The notes beneath the pieces were generated by a model, which had not been told where the DNA came from, did not search any database, and worked only from the letters and a program-made list of their open reading frames with translations. Positions 17,627 to 24,356 of a DNA stretch of 33,073 nt are shown piece after piece (within the stretch, counting starts at the first letter, position 1; every line of letters begins with the position of its first letter). The DNA lies in assembly GCA_002394535.1 (NCBI GenBank), contig DGUG01000051.1, forward strand, positions 1 to 33,073, written 5' to 3'. The position numbers were made by a program, and so were the translations under genes. Origin of the DNA: Lachnospiraceae bacterium UBA4316 (GTDB lineage: Bacteria > Bacillota > Clostridia > Lachnospirales > Lachnospiraceae).

Positions 17627-17655
17627 ATATTAAAACAATTTGTTTTATAAGTCAA
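17627..17655 (-). promoter_or_regulatory. Promoter of the secreted-protein gene
   Basis: On the minus strand, -35 TTGACT (17650-17655) and -10 TAATAT (17627-17632) have a 17-nt spacer. A perfect palindrome fills that spacer. Confidence 0.7.
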
Positions 17656-17671
17656 TATAACAAATTGTTTT
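17632..17671. promoter_or_regulatory. Two palindromic operators between divergent genes
   Basis: Site 1 (17632-17646) has perfect 7-bp arms AAAACAA and TTGTTTT around T. Site 2 (17657-17671) has AACAA and TTGTT around A, with a partial match outward. Their centres, 17639 and 17664, are 25 bp apart. Site 1 fills the spacer of the minus promoter. Site 2 lies between its -35 and the XRE gene, next to a possible plus-strand -10 TATACT (17675-17680). Confidence 0.7.
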
Positions 17672-17694
17672 ATCTATACTTGCATTAGGTGAAA

Positions 17695-17931
17695 ATGATG
17701 TCAGCAATATCGGTTCCCTACAAAAACATAAGAAACCTGAGAGAAGATCATGATCTAACACAGGCTGATGTTGCAAAGATCCTTAACTGCTCCCAGGTCG
17801 CATATTCTTATTATGAGATCGGACGTCGCGATATTCCTACCGAGGTCCTTATAAAACTCGCCAAATTCTACAATTGCTCAACCGACTATCTTCTCGGGCT
17901 TACCTCCAACGCAAAAGCTTATCCATCATAA
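17695..17931 (+). CDS. XRE-family Cro/CI-like regulator
   Basis: A 78-residue single-domain DNA-binding protein. The helix-turn-helix spans about residues 10-60: NIRNLREDHDLTQADVAKIL, then SQVAYSYYEIGRRDIPTEVL, ending in FYNCSTDYLLGLT, the usual end of this domain. The likely start is ATG at 17695, or 17698, with AGG at 17687-17689; a GTG at 17689 overlaps that site. It is divergent from the secreted-protein gene and very probably binds the two palindromes between them. Its stop codon directly abuts the displaced symporter-gene tail at 17932. Confidence 0.85.
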   Translation: MMSAISVPYKNIRNLREDHDLTQADVAKILNCSQVAYSYYEIGRRDIPTEVLIKLAKFYNCSTDYLLGLTSNAKAYPS

Positions 17932-18083
17932 TTATTCTTCCAGCGAATTCTTCTTCGATACCACAACAGTCTGGGTATAGCAGGAGAAAATCGCGTCCTT
18001 TGACGCATCGGAAAGCTGCGGGGTTATGCGGCTGACTATCGGAACGATGATGAGGGATACTATCATAGCAACCGCACCGGCAA
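17932..18083 (-). pseudogene. Displaced 3' end of the sodium:solute symporter gene
   Basis: These 152 bp repeat 19318-19469, the last 50 codons and stop of the symporter gene, with 4 differences (17962, 18004, 18076, 18079). All four fall at third codon positions and are synonymous (Val, Ala, Gly, Ala). The fragment starts exactly with the symporter stop codon, directly after the XRE stop, and breaks off 7 bp before the stop of the HATPase gene. It has no start and is not expressed as protein. Confidence 0.9.
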
Positions 18084-18090
18084 GTAACCG

Positions 18091-19170
18091 TTACATTTTC
18101 GAATAATCCGGAACGGTAACCTTTGTATTTGCGGCGTGCATATACATTCTATAAACAAAATCATTCATATTAACTGGTGTAAGAATAACATCGGGATGCT
18201 CGTTATGATATATACGAAATACTTCGTCCGCAAATCCCTGCCCCATCATATCAACTTTGTCAAAATCAAGGATAGCCTCTTTGAATCCGTCAAGCCTCAT
18301 ACAAAGCCGCCTTGCCTGAGACCTTGCAACCGGATCGCAATCCATGCACGCCTCAAAAACAGGTATCCTTGTTTTGTTAAACCCATCATCAATACTTGAA
18401 TATTCATTAAATACTTCCGTTAAATCTCTGCGCGTTTCATTTTCCAACTGCATATTTACTACCGTTCCTTTTTTTGCAAGTTTCATTGCATAGGCTATTA
18501 AGTGAGATCTTATATATGACGGTTCCCCGGAATATCCTTTTCTCATTACAGTCCCATCCGATGTGATTGATATTCTATCAAGCATTCTCATAGTAAAGAA
18601 TAAGCCCTCTCCGGTATGTCTCTGGGGACAGGAAGTAAGCTTACCCTTATATAGTTCCATCACAGCATCTTCCGGTCCCGGATTGCTATACCCATATTCC
18701 TTAAGGGCGCAGATTACATTGCGAAAAATACCTATTCCATCATCGATCACGGTAATCCTTGTATACAGGTGATTAACTTCTGCAATCCCACGAACGTTTT
18801 TTCCTCCCGAGTGCTCCAATGCATTATTAAATATCTCCGGAAGAGCATATCTCCATATTCTCATGGCATTCTCATTAGCTTCCAGAAGAGGAGAGATATC
18901 TTTATACAAAATATAATCGTCTCTTTCGGTAAGAGCCTTAATATCATACGTAAACTCCCTTTTAACCGACACAAGAGAATACCCGCACTCTCTCTGGGTA
19001 CTCTTTACGATATGATTTTCCGCCAATTCAGAGTCAATGTATCTCTTAACGCTTGTCAGGGAAATTCCAAATGCATCAGCAACCTTGGATGACAATGCAT
19101 TGTCATCTTCATCTATCTTTCTAAGTATGTAATTCTTGATCTCTCTTCTTTTTGTTTCCGTAAATGACAT
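18091..19170 (-). CDS. HTH-HATPase-STAS-like (DUF4325) signalling protein
   Basis: A 359-residue protein with three parts. Residues 5-60 form a winged-helix-like HTH (SSKVADAFGISLTSVKRYID). Residues 105-245 form a GHKL ATPase with N-box EIFNNALEHSGG (112-123), G1 DDGIGI (143-148) and G2 HTGEGLF (185-191). Residues 270-350 match the STAS-like DUF4325 domain (ILDFDKVDMMGQGFADEVFR). There is no histidine phosphoacceptor domain or membrane segment. DUF4325 with HATPase recalls anti-sigma/anti-anti-sigma partner logic, here on one chain with a DNA-binding domain; the role is unknown. It is the only gene in a segment bounded by copies of the symporter 3' end, with its own promoter. Confidence 0.85.
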   Translation of the reverse strand: MSFTETKRREIKNYILRKIDEDDNALSSKVADAFGISLTSVKRYIDSELAENHIVKSTQRECGYSLVSVKREFTYDIKALTERDDYILYKDISPLLEANENAMRIWRYALPEIFNNALEHSGGKNVRGIAEVNHLYTRITVIDDGIGIFRNVICALKEYGYSNPGPEDAVMELYKGKLTSCPQRHTGEGLFFTMRMLDRISITSDGTVMRKGYSGEPSYIRSHLIAYAMKLAKKGTVVNMQLENETRRDLTEVFNEYSSIDDGFNKTRIPVFEACMDCDPVARSQARRLCMRLDGFKEAILDFDKVDMMGQGFADEVFRIYHNEHPDVILTPVNMNDFVYRMYMHAANTKVTVPDYSKM

Positions 19171-19207
19171 ATCTTTGCAACTAACTATAATTTAAGTTTT
19201 CATAACT

Positions 19208-19236
19208 ATAATATCATTTGCTATGACTTTAATCAA
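19208..19236 (-). promoter_or_regulatory. Promoter of the HTH-HATPase-DUF4325 gene
   Basis: The minus-strand -35 TTGATT (19231-19236) and -10 TATTAT (19208-19213) have a 17-nt spacer. It sits just after the symporter terminator, so the gene is transcribed independently. Confidence 0.6.
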
Positions 19237-19256
19237 TATCAAAGCAAAAAAAGAAA

Positions 19257-19290
19257 CCTCTGCGTTTTCCATAGCAGGATAACGCAGAGG
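19257..19290 (-). terminator. Intrinsic terminator of the symporter gene
   Basis: A perfect 10-bp stem, CCTCTGCGTT with AACGCAGAGG, and a 14-nt loop, followed on the minus strand by TTTCTTTTTTTG. It starts 27 nt after the symporter stop. Confidence 0.88.
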
Positions 19291-19317
19291 CTGCAATAAC
19301 ACTTATAATCTCTCGTT

Positions 19318-19469
19318 TTATTCTTCCAGCGAATTCTTCTTCGATACAACAACAGTCTGGGTATAGCAGGAGAAAATCGCGTCCTTTGATGCATCGGAAA
19401 GCTGCGGGGTTATGCGGCTGACTATCGGAACGATGATGAGGGATACTATCATAGCAACCGCGCCTGCAA
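19318..19469 (-). repeat. In-gene copy of the 152-bp direct repeat
   Basis: This is the intact symporter 3' end and the partner of 17932-18083, at an offset of 1386 bp, with 148 of 152 bases identical. The two copies bracket the segment that carries the HATPase gene. Confidence 0.9.
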
Positions 19470-20844
19470 CTATGGAGGACGAGAAGAAGCTCATGAACAT
19501 ATTCAGCACGGTGATACCCACGCCTGCAATGAAGCTTGCCCATACAGCGATTTTCGATGTCTTCCTATCATACAGTGCATATACGAAAGGGCCAAGGAAT
19601 GCGCCGGCAAGAGCACCCCACGAGATACCCATGAGCTGTGCGATAAATGTGGGCGGTTTAAGTGCGATCAAAACAGAAATCACAATGAATACTCCGATGA
19701 ACACGCGCATCGTCAGCACCTGTTTTTTCTCTGTCATATCCTTCACAAACAGATCCTTAATAAAATCAAGAGTCAGAGTTGAGCTTGAAGTAAGTACAAG
19801 CGATGAAAGTGTTGACATGGACGCAGAGAGGACAAGTACAACCGTAACACCTATCAGGATATCAGGAAGGGTTGAGAGCATGTGGGGCATAACTGCATCA
19901 AACATCATGCTTCCGTCCTCCTTGTAAAGCGAAGGATCGTCAAACAGTCTTGCAAAACTCCCGAGAAAATATGTGCCTCCGGCAACTACAATAGCAAACA
20001 ATGTTGAGATAACGGTTCCTGTTTTGACGCTTCTCTCATCATTTATCGCGTAGAATTTATGAACCATCTGAGGCAGACCCCATGTTCCGAGGGATGTTAG
20101 GATAACAACTCCCACAAGACCTGCCGGGTCCGTTCCGAAGAAAGATGCAAATGCACCGGGCTGTCCCATTGTCTGCGGTACATCACTTTCAATCTGCGAT
20201 AAGGCCATAACGGCACTCATAAATCCGCCCTTACCGTTAAGCACGGCAGCTATAACAAGAACAATACCGACAAGCATTATAAGCCCCTGAACAAAATCAT
20301 TCCATGCAGTTGCCACATATCCGCCGACGATTACATACACTGCGGTAAGCAGTGCCATAACCGTTATACAAACTTCATATGGAATGGAAAAGGCCATGGA
20401 AAACAGTCTTGACAGACCGTTGTATATCGAAGCCGTATATGGAATCAGGAATATAAAGATTATCACTGATGATGCGATCTTAAGCGAATGACTTTCAAAT
20501 CTCTTTGAGAAGAATTCAGGCATTGTTGCCGAGTCAAGATGGTTGGTCATAACCCTCGTACGTCTCCCGAGAACCACCCATGCCATAAGAGAGCCGATAA
20601 CCGCATTACCTATTCCGATCCATGTGGAGGCAAGTCCGTATTTCCATCCAAATTGTCCGGCATAACCTACGAACACAACGGATGAAAAATAAGATGTACC
20701 GTATGCAAATGCGGTTAGCCACGGGCCTACGTTACGTCCTCCAAGGACAAAACCGTTAACATCTTTTGCACTCTTCTTCGATGCAAATCCGATGAAAATC
20801 ATAACGGCAAAAAACAGGATCAGCAGTGTGATTTTGATAAACAT
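19318..20844 (-). CDS. Sodium:solute symporter, SSF family
   Basis: A 508-residue polytopic transporter of the SSF (PutP-like) family with about 13 hydrophobic helices. It starts MFIKITLLILFFAVMIFIGF. GFVLGGRNVGPWLTAFAYGT is the typical N-terminal signature. AWVVLGRRTRVMTNHLDSAT and VIVGGYVATAWNDFVQGLIM are family segments near TM3-TM5. These proteins import amino acids, sugars or other solutes with sodium; proline is a fair guess, but the substrate cannot be read from sequence. The ribosome site is AAGGAAGGG. The gene stands alone with its own promoter and terminator. Its last 50 codons match the displaced copy at 17932. Confidence 0.9.
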   Translation of the reverse strand: MFIKITLLILFFAVMIFIGFASKKSAKDVNGFVLGGRNVGPWLTAFAYGTSYFSSVVFVGYAGQFGWKYGLASTWIGIGNAVIGSLMAWVVLGRRTRVMTNHLDSATMPEFFSKRFESHSLKIASSVIIFIFLIPYTASIYNGLSRLFSMAFSIPYEVCITVMALLTAVYVIVGGYVATAWNDFVQGLIMLVGIVLVIAAVLNGKGGFMSAVMALSQIESDVPQTMGQPGAFASFFGTDPAGLVGVVILTSLGTWGLPQMVHKFYAINDERSVKTGTVISTLFAIVVAGGTYFLGSFARLFDDPSLYKEDGSMMFDAVMPHMLSTLPDILIGVTVVLVLSASMSTLSSLVLTSSSTLTLDFIKDLFVKDMTEKKQVLTMRVFIGVFIVISVLIALKPPTFIAQLMGISWGALAGAFLGPFVYALYDRKTSKIAVWASFIAGVGITVLNMFMSFFSSSIVAGAVAMIVSLIIVPIVSRITPQLSDASKDAIFSCYTQTVVVSKKNSLEE

Positions 20845-20900
20845 GATATATCCCTTCCTTTTTATTACTTCGCCGCGTTAAAGCGCAACGCACTAAAGCA

Positions 20901-20929
20901 ATGATATATCATTCTATCAGGTATGTCAA
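20901..20929 (-). promoter_or_regulatory. Symporter promoter with a palindrome over the -10
   Basis: The minus-strand -35 is a perfect TTGACA (20924-20929) and the -10 is TATCAT (20901-20906), spacer 17 nt. A perfect 14-bp palindrome, AATGATATATCATT (20900-20913), covers the -10 and could bind a regulator. Confidence 0.75.
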
Positions 20930-20945
20930 TAAATGAATGAAAAAA

Positions 20946-20980
20946 GGTCCCCGAATTTCGAAAAACGAAACCCGGGAACC
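20946..20980 (-). terminator. Intrinsic terminator of mscL
   Basis: Two 15-nt arms (20946-20960 and 20966-20980) around a 5-nt loop pair fully if G-U pairs are allowed. T-rich sequence follows on the minus strand. It lies 22 nt after the mscL stop. Confidence 0.88.
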
Positions 20981-21002
20981 GTATTTAAATATCAGTTATC
21001 AT

Positions 21003-21425
21003 TTATGCATCAAGCTCTGATGTACAGTGCGGACATCTTGTTGCCGCAATATCAATCTCGGACTTGCAGTAAGGACAAACCTTTGTTGTGGGATCTGCCT
21101 CTTCCTTCTTGATTATCTTGTTCTTCATCTTGTTGATAGACTTGATAATGCAGAAGATAACAAGCGCAATAAGCAGGAAGTTGATTACTGCTGCAATGAA
21201 CATTCCGTAATTAAGCGTTGCAGCACCCTCTCCGGAGCCAAGTACAACAGTTAACTTCGTAAAATCAAATCCGCCCGTAAGAAGTGAGAGGATCGGCATT
21301 ACAAGATCATTAACAAGTGAATTGACGATTGCCGTAAACGCTCCGCCGATGATGATACCGACAGCCATATCCATCACGCTGCCGCGTGAAATAAACTCTT
21401 TAAACTCTTTCATGAAACTTTTCAT
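21003..21425 (-). CDS. mscL: Large-conductance mechanosensitive channel with zinc-ribbon tail
   Basis: A 140-residue protein. Residues 1-100 are a typical MscL: amphipathic N-terminal helix FMKEFKEFISRG, pore helix VMDMAVGIIIGGAFTAIVNS with DLVMP, a short loop, and TM2 around 73-95. The channel opens under membrane tension and releases solutes in osmotic downshock. After a KMKNKIIKKEE linker, residues 117-134 form a zinc ribbon, CPYC (117-120) and CPHC (131-134), absent from the E. coli protein. The tail faces the cytoplasm where the usual C-terminal helical bundle would be. It ends with a strong terminator. Only 42 bp separate it from ilvE, so readthrough from ilvE is possible. Confidence 0.94.
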   Translation of the reverse strand: MKSFMKEFKEFISRGSVMDMAVGIIIGGAFTAIVNSLVNDLVMPILSLLTGGFDFTKLTVVLGSGEGAATLNYGMFIAAVINFLLIALVIFCIIKSINKMKNKIIKKEEADPTTKVCPYCKSEIDIAATRCPHCTSELDA

Positions 21426-21467
21426 ATTGTTTTCCTCTTTCTCTTAAAAGGTCGCGGGCCCACCCTA

Positions 21468-22493
21468 TCAGCAAATCTCTACAACCCAGCCTTCGGGTCC
21501 TTTGATCCTGCCCATCTGGATTCCGGTAAGTGTGTCATACAGCTTCTTCGTCACAGGGCCCATATCGCTCATTCCGGCAGGCAGACAGATCTCCTTGCCG
21601 TGGTCTACAATCTTGCCGACAGGTGAGATAACTGCTGCTGTACCGCACAGTCCACACTCAGCAAAATCTCCGAGTTCGTCAACAAATATCTCGCGCTCTT
21701 CGGCTTCCATATCAAGGTACTCTCTTGCAACCTGAACAATAGATCTTCTTGTGATCGAAGGCAGAATCGAATCCGACTTCGGTGTAACAAGCTTGCCGTC
21801 CTTTGTGATAAAGATGATGTTGGCTCCGCCTGTTTCCTCTAATTTGGTACGTGTTGCAGCATCAAGATAGAAGTTTTCGTCGAATCCCTTCTCATGTGCA
21901 TCAACGATTGCATACAGGCTCATTGCATAGTTAAGACCCGCCTTGATGTTACCTGTTCCATGCGGTGCTGCACGGTCATAGTCACATATACGAACCGTAA
22001 GAGGTTTTACGCCGCCCTTAAAGTAAGGTCCTACCGGTGTAGTAAGAATACGGAACTGGTACTCGTTTGCGGGCTTAACGCCGATGATTGCATCCGATCC
22101 GAACATATATGGACGCAGATAAAGTGATGCGCCGCTTCCGTAAGGAGGTACAAAAGCTTCATTTGCCTTAACAACCTTTTTGACTGCCTCAATAAACTTC
22201 TCCTTGGGATATACAGGCATCTTAAGTCTGGCTGCGGACTGCTCCATTCTCTCGCCGTTAAGATCGGGGCGGAACACTACGGTTCTTCCGTCCTCAGTGG
22301 TATACGCCTTCAGTCCCTCAAAAACAGACTGCGAATACTGCAATACGCATGAGCATTCATTGAGCACGATGTTTGCATCTGTGGATAGCTCGCCATCGTC
22401 CCACTTTCCGTCCTTGTAGTTGGACACGAAACGGTAATCAGTCTGCATGTATGCAAATCCCAGATTGCCCCAGTCAATGTTTTTCTTTTCCAT
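21468..22493 (-). CDS. ilvE: Branched-chain amino acid aminotransferase
   Basis: A 341-residue fold-type IV PLP enzyme of the longer ilvE group. The PLP lysine is K184 in PHGTGNIKAGLNYA. SQSVFEGLKAY (54-64), LYLRPYMFGSD (124-134) and EETGGANIIF are family motifs. It interconverts leucine, isoleucine and valine with their 2-oxoacids, using glutamate. A GAAGGAG ribosome site lies 7 nt before the ATG. It has its own promoter; the leader is too short for an attenuator or T-box. No other branched-chain genes are adjacent. Confidence 0.95.
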   Translation of the reverse strand: MEKKNIDWGNLGFAYMQTDYRFVSNYKDGKWDDGELSTDANIVLNECSCVLQYSQSVFEGLKAYTTEDGRTVVFRPDLNGERMEQSAARLKMPVYPKEKFIEAVKKVVKANEAFVPPYGSGASLYLRPYMFGSDAIIGVKPANEYQFRILTTPVGPYFKGGVKPLTVRICDYDRAAPHGTGNIKAGLNYAMSLYAIVDAHEKGFDENFYLDAATRTKLEETGGANIIFITKDGKLVTPKSDSILPSITRRSIVQVAREYLDMEAEEREIFVDELGDFAECGLCGTAAVISPVGKIVDHGKEICLPAGMSDMGPVTKKLYDTLTGIQMGRIKGPEGWVVEIC

Positions 22494-22526
22494 TTGTCAC
22501 TCCTTCTTTCTGTATTTTTTCAAATA

Positions 22527-22555
22527 ATTATCGTCCTACATCCGCAAAAAGTCAA
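22527..22555 (-). promoter_or_regulatory. ilvE promoter
   Basis: The minus-strand -35 TTGACT (22550-22555) and -10 GATAAT (22527-22532) have a 17-nt spacer. The -35 begins 2 nt after the stop of the upstream lipoprotein gene. Confidence 0.75.
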
Positions 22556-22557
22556 TA

Positions 22558-24243
22558 TTAATCCCACCAGTAGCTTCCGAAAAATCTGTCGATGTGCGAT
22601 CCGTTTATCCCGACCTCAAATACACCCGTAAGCGGCATCCCATTTGTACTGTACCCGTCAGGGTCCGATTCCATCAACTCATAATTCTTTTTAAACCACT
22701 CAAGCGGGCTGTCCCCTTTTTCGTAATTTCCGAAAAACTCCATCTCGCAGGAATCATCAAACACTGTGTTCTCATCAATGACAAGGGATACCGTGTATCC
22801 TTCTTCATCACTTTCATAACCTGCATTCCACTCATACGGAATGGCCATCGGAACATCTTTGATCACTACCCTGTCATCTGTTACCGTGGCATCAGGTCCT
22901 CCCATTACCGAATAATCAACTGTCATGTATTTGCGGTAACCGGTGTGCTTCACATATGCGCCCGAATGACCCTTCGTCTTAAGGTTATCCAGTGCATTAT
23001 CCGCTTCATTTTTTTGATCAAATACTCCGGCTGTAACACAGTAGTAAGGGTCTTTATTTAAGTTTTCCCACTCGGGCGAATAATACACCCTTGCATCAAA
23101 ACCCGCATCACACAACGCTCTTGCACTATCCACAGCCTCATTATAGTCCTTTGATGACGCTGTCCACACCCCGAAAAATCCTTCGCTCAGTGTCTCTAAT
23201 TCCCCAATATCCCCTGAATCTTCATCTTCATAATTTACAAATGAAGACTCATCAAGTTTTATGTCATTGACAGAATACACCGGGATATCGCTTTCAGATG
23301 CCCTGGTAAATACAGCCTTCTCGCCTAACACGGAGATCTCATCGCCGTATTCCGATACGATGCTCAGCTTGTCTCCTTCATACTTATATCTAGCGCTCCA
23401 CTCATAAGGCTCAGTTCCGTAACCGAGGAAGCTCATCACACATTCGATCTTTCCTTTTGAAATCTCATAGCCGCCTGCTGCAAAGACTACTTCACTGTCA
23501 GGCCTCTTTTGATATATACGGACATTACTTCCGTCAAAATCGATCCATACACTTTCGTCTTCTCCGACTCCCTTCCACAGCCCCTCAAACTCACGGGATG
23601 ATTTTTTACTGTTGTCATTTAGGTAGACAAAAACATCTTCCACCCTTTCATCCTTAAGAAACAGCCTGCCCTCATCCGCGGACGGACACAGGAATCCGTC
23701 ATCAAAGCCTTCAAACAGAAGCCCTTCATCCGTAAGTTCCACATAACCGTGTACAGGCCCGCTCCAGTATTTGCCGATATTACTCATCACGGAAAACTGA
23801 AGAAGATTAACGCCGATCCGGTTTTTTCCGGTATCAGACACATCCATGGCATTATCCGGCAATAACTCCATTGCCCAGAAACTGTACGCCTCAAGTGTGC
23901 CTGTGCTTCCGTCCCCTATAGCTTCTCCGGCATAAGCGTACAGATTATCTCCAAAAGATATGACATCTAAAATATAATACTCATCTTCCTGATTGTTGCC
24001 CGAAATATGATAACTGTATTTGCCGCACAGACGACTTGCAAGTGACGGCTTGGTTTCACTGACATCTTCATGCAAGGTTTCTGCAGAACCCGCCGCTTCG
24101 GATTGAACTTCGGTTTCTGCTGCATCATTGGAATTATCTGCGGCACCTGATATGTCCTGCCCGGGCTTTTTACCGCATCCGGCCAGAATAGAAAATAGCA
24201 CTGTGATTATGATAATAGTTTTAAAAATGGATAACTGTTTAAT
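22558..24243 (-). CDS. Lipoprotein with SPOR-like region and apparent ATT start
   Basis: About 561 residues from the proposed ATT start. The N-terminus reads MKQLSIFK, then a run of Ile/Thr/Val/Leu ending in lipobox LAGC and GKKPGQD, a complete lipoprotein signal. The only ordinary start nearby, GTG at 24201, would leave a signal of eight residues with no charged end. AGGAGG (24252-24257) lies 8 nt before the ATT at 24243 and far from the GTG. After an acidic linker come beta-rich repeats of unknown fold, including two similar units (KYSYHISGNNQEDEYYILDV; GLWKGVGEDESVWIDFDGSN). The segment VTAGVFDQKNEADNALDNLK with GAYVKHTGYRK resembles a SPOR fold, which binds denuded peptidoglycan. A mutated ATG is the alternative reading. 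Confidence 0.72.
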   Translation of the reverse strand: MKQLSIFKTIIIITVLFSILAGCGKKPGQDISGAADNSNDAAETEVQSEAAGSAETLHEDVSETKPSLASRLCGKYSYHISGNNQEDEYYILDVISFGDNLYAYAGEAIGDGSTGTLEAYSFWAMELLPDNAMDVSDTGKNRIGVNLLQFSVMSNIGKYWSGPVHGYVELTDEGLLFEGFDDGFLCPSADEGRLFLKDERVEDVFVYLNDNSKKSSREFEGLWKGVGEDESVWIDFDGSNVRIYQKRPDSEVVFAAGGYEISKGKIECVMSFLGYGTEPYEWSARYKYEGDKLSIVSEYGDEISVLGEKAVFTRASESDIPVYSVNDIKLDESSFVNYEDEDSGDIGELETLSEGFFGVWTASSKDYNEAVDSARALCDAGFDARVYYSPEWENLNKDPYYCVTAGVFDQKNEADNALDNLKTKGHSGAYVKHTGYRKYMTVDYSVMGGPDATVTDDRVVIKDVPMAIPYEWNAGYESDEEGYTVSLVIDENTVFDDSCEMEFFGNYEKGDSPLEWFKKNYELMESDPDGYSTNGMPLTGVFEVGINGSHIDRFFGSYWWD

Positions 24244-24245
24244 AA

Positions 24246-24356
24246 TGGTCCCCTCCTATCTTCATAAGTTAAGGTCGCTCGGCATTTGGATCGCTTCGCG
24301 ATGGGCCTCGCGGTGAAGACAGGGTCTTCCCACTCCGTGGGCCCCTCCTATCTTCA
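24246..24356. repeat. Hairpin-rich 73-bp insert between 19-bp direct repeats
   Basis: Direct repeats at 24246-24264 and 24338-24356 match at 18 of 19 bases. Each contains, on the minus strand, TGAAGATAGGAGGGG. One copy supplies the stop of the upstream gene, the other the ribosome site of the downstream gene. The sequence between holds tandem small hairpins with 3-nt loops: ATCGC/GCGAT around TTC (24290-24302), GAAGAC/GTCTTC around AGG (24315-24329), and CCCAC/GTGGG around TCC (24329-24341, running into the second repeat). Confidence 0.65.

Noticed and set aside
21426..21467. GC-rich partial palindrome (GGTCGCGGGCCCACC) between ilvE and mscL as a terminator
   Set aside because: The stem is short and imperfect, and the following T-run is weak, so I do not call termination.
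22494..22557. T-box or leucine attenuator before ilvE
   Set aside because: The promoter leaves a leader of about 27 nt, too short for either.
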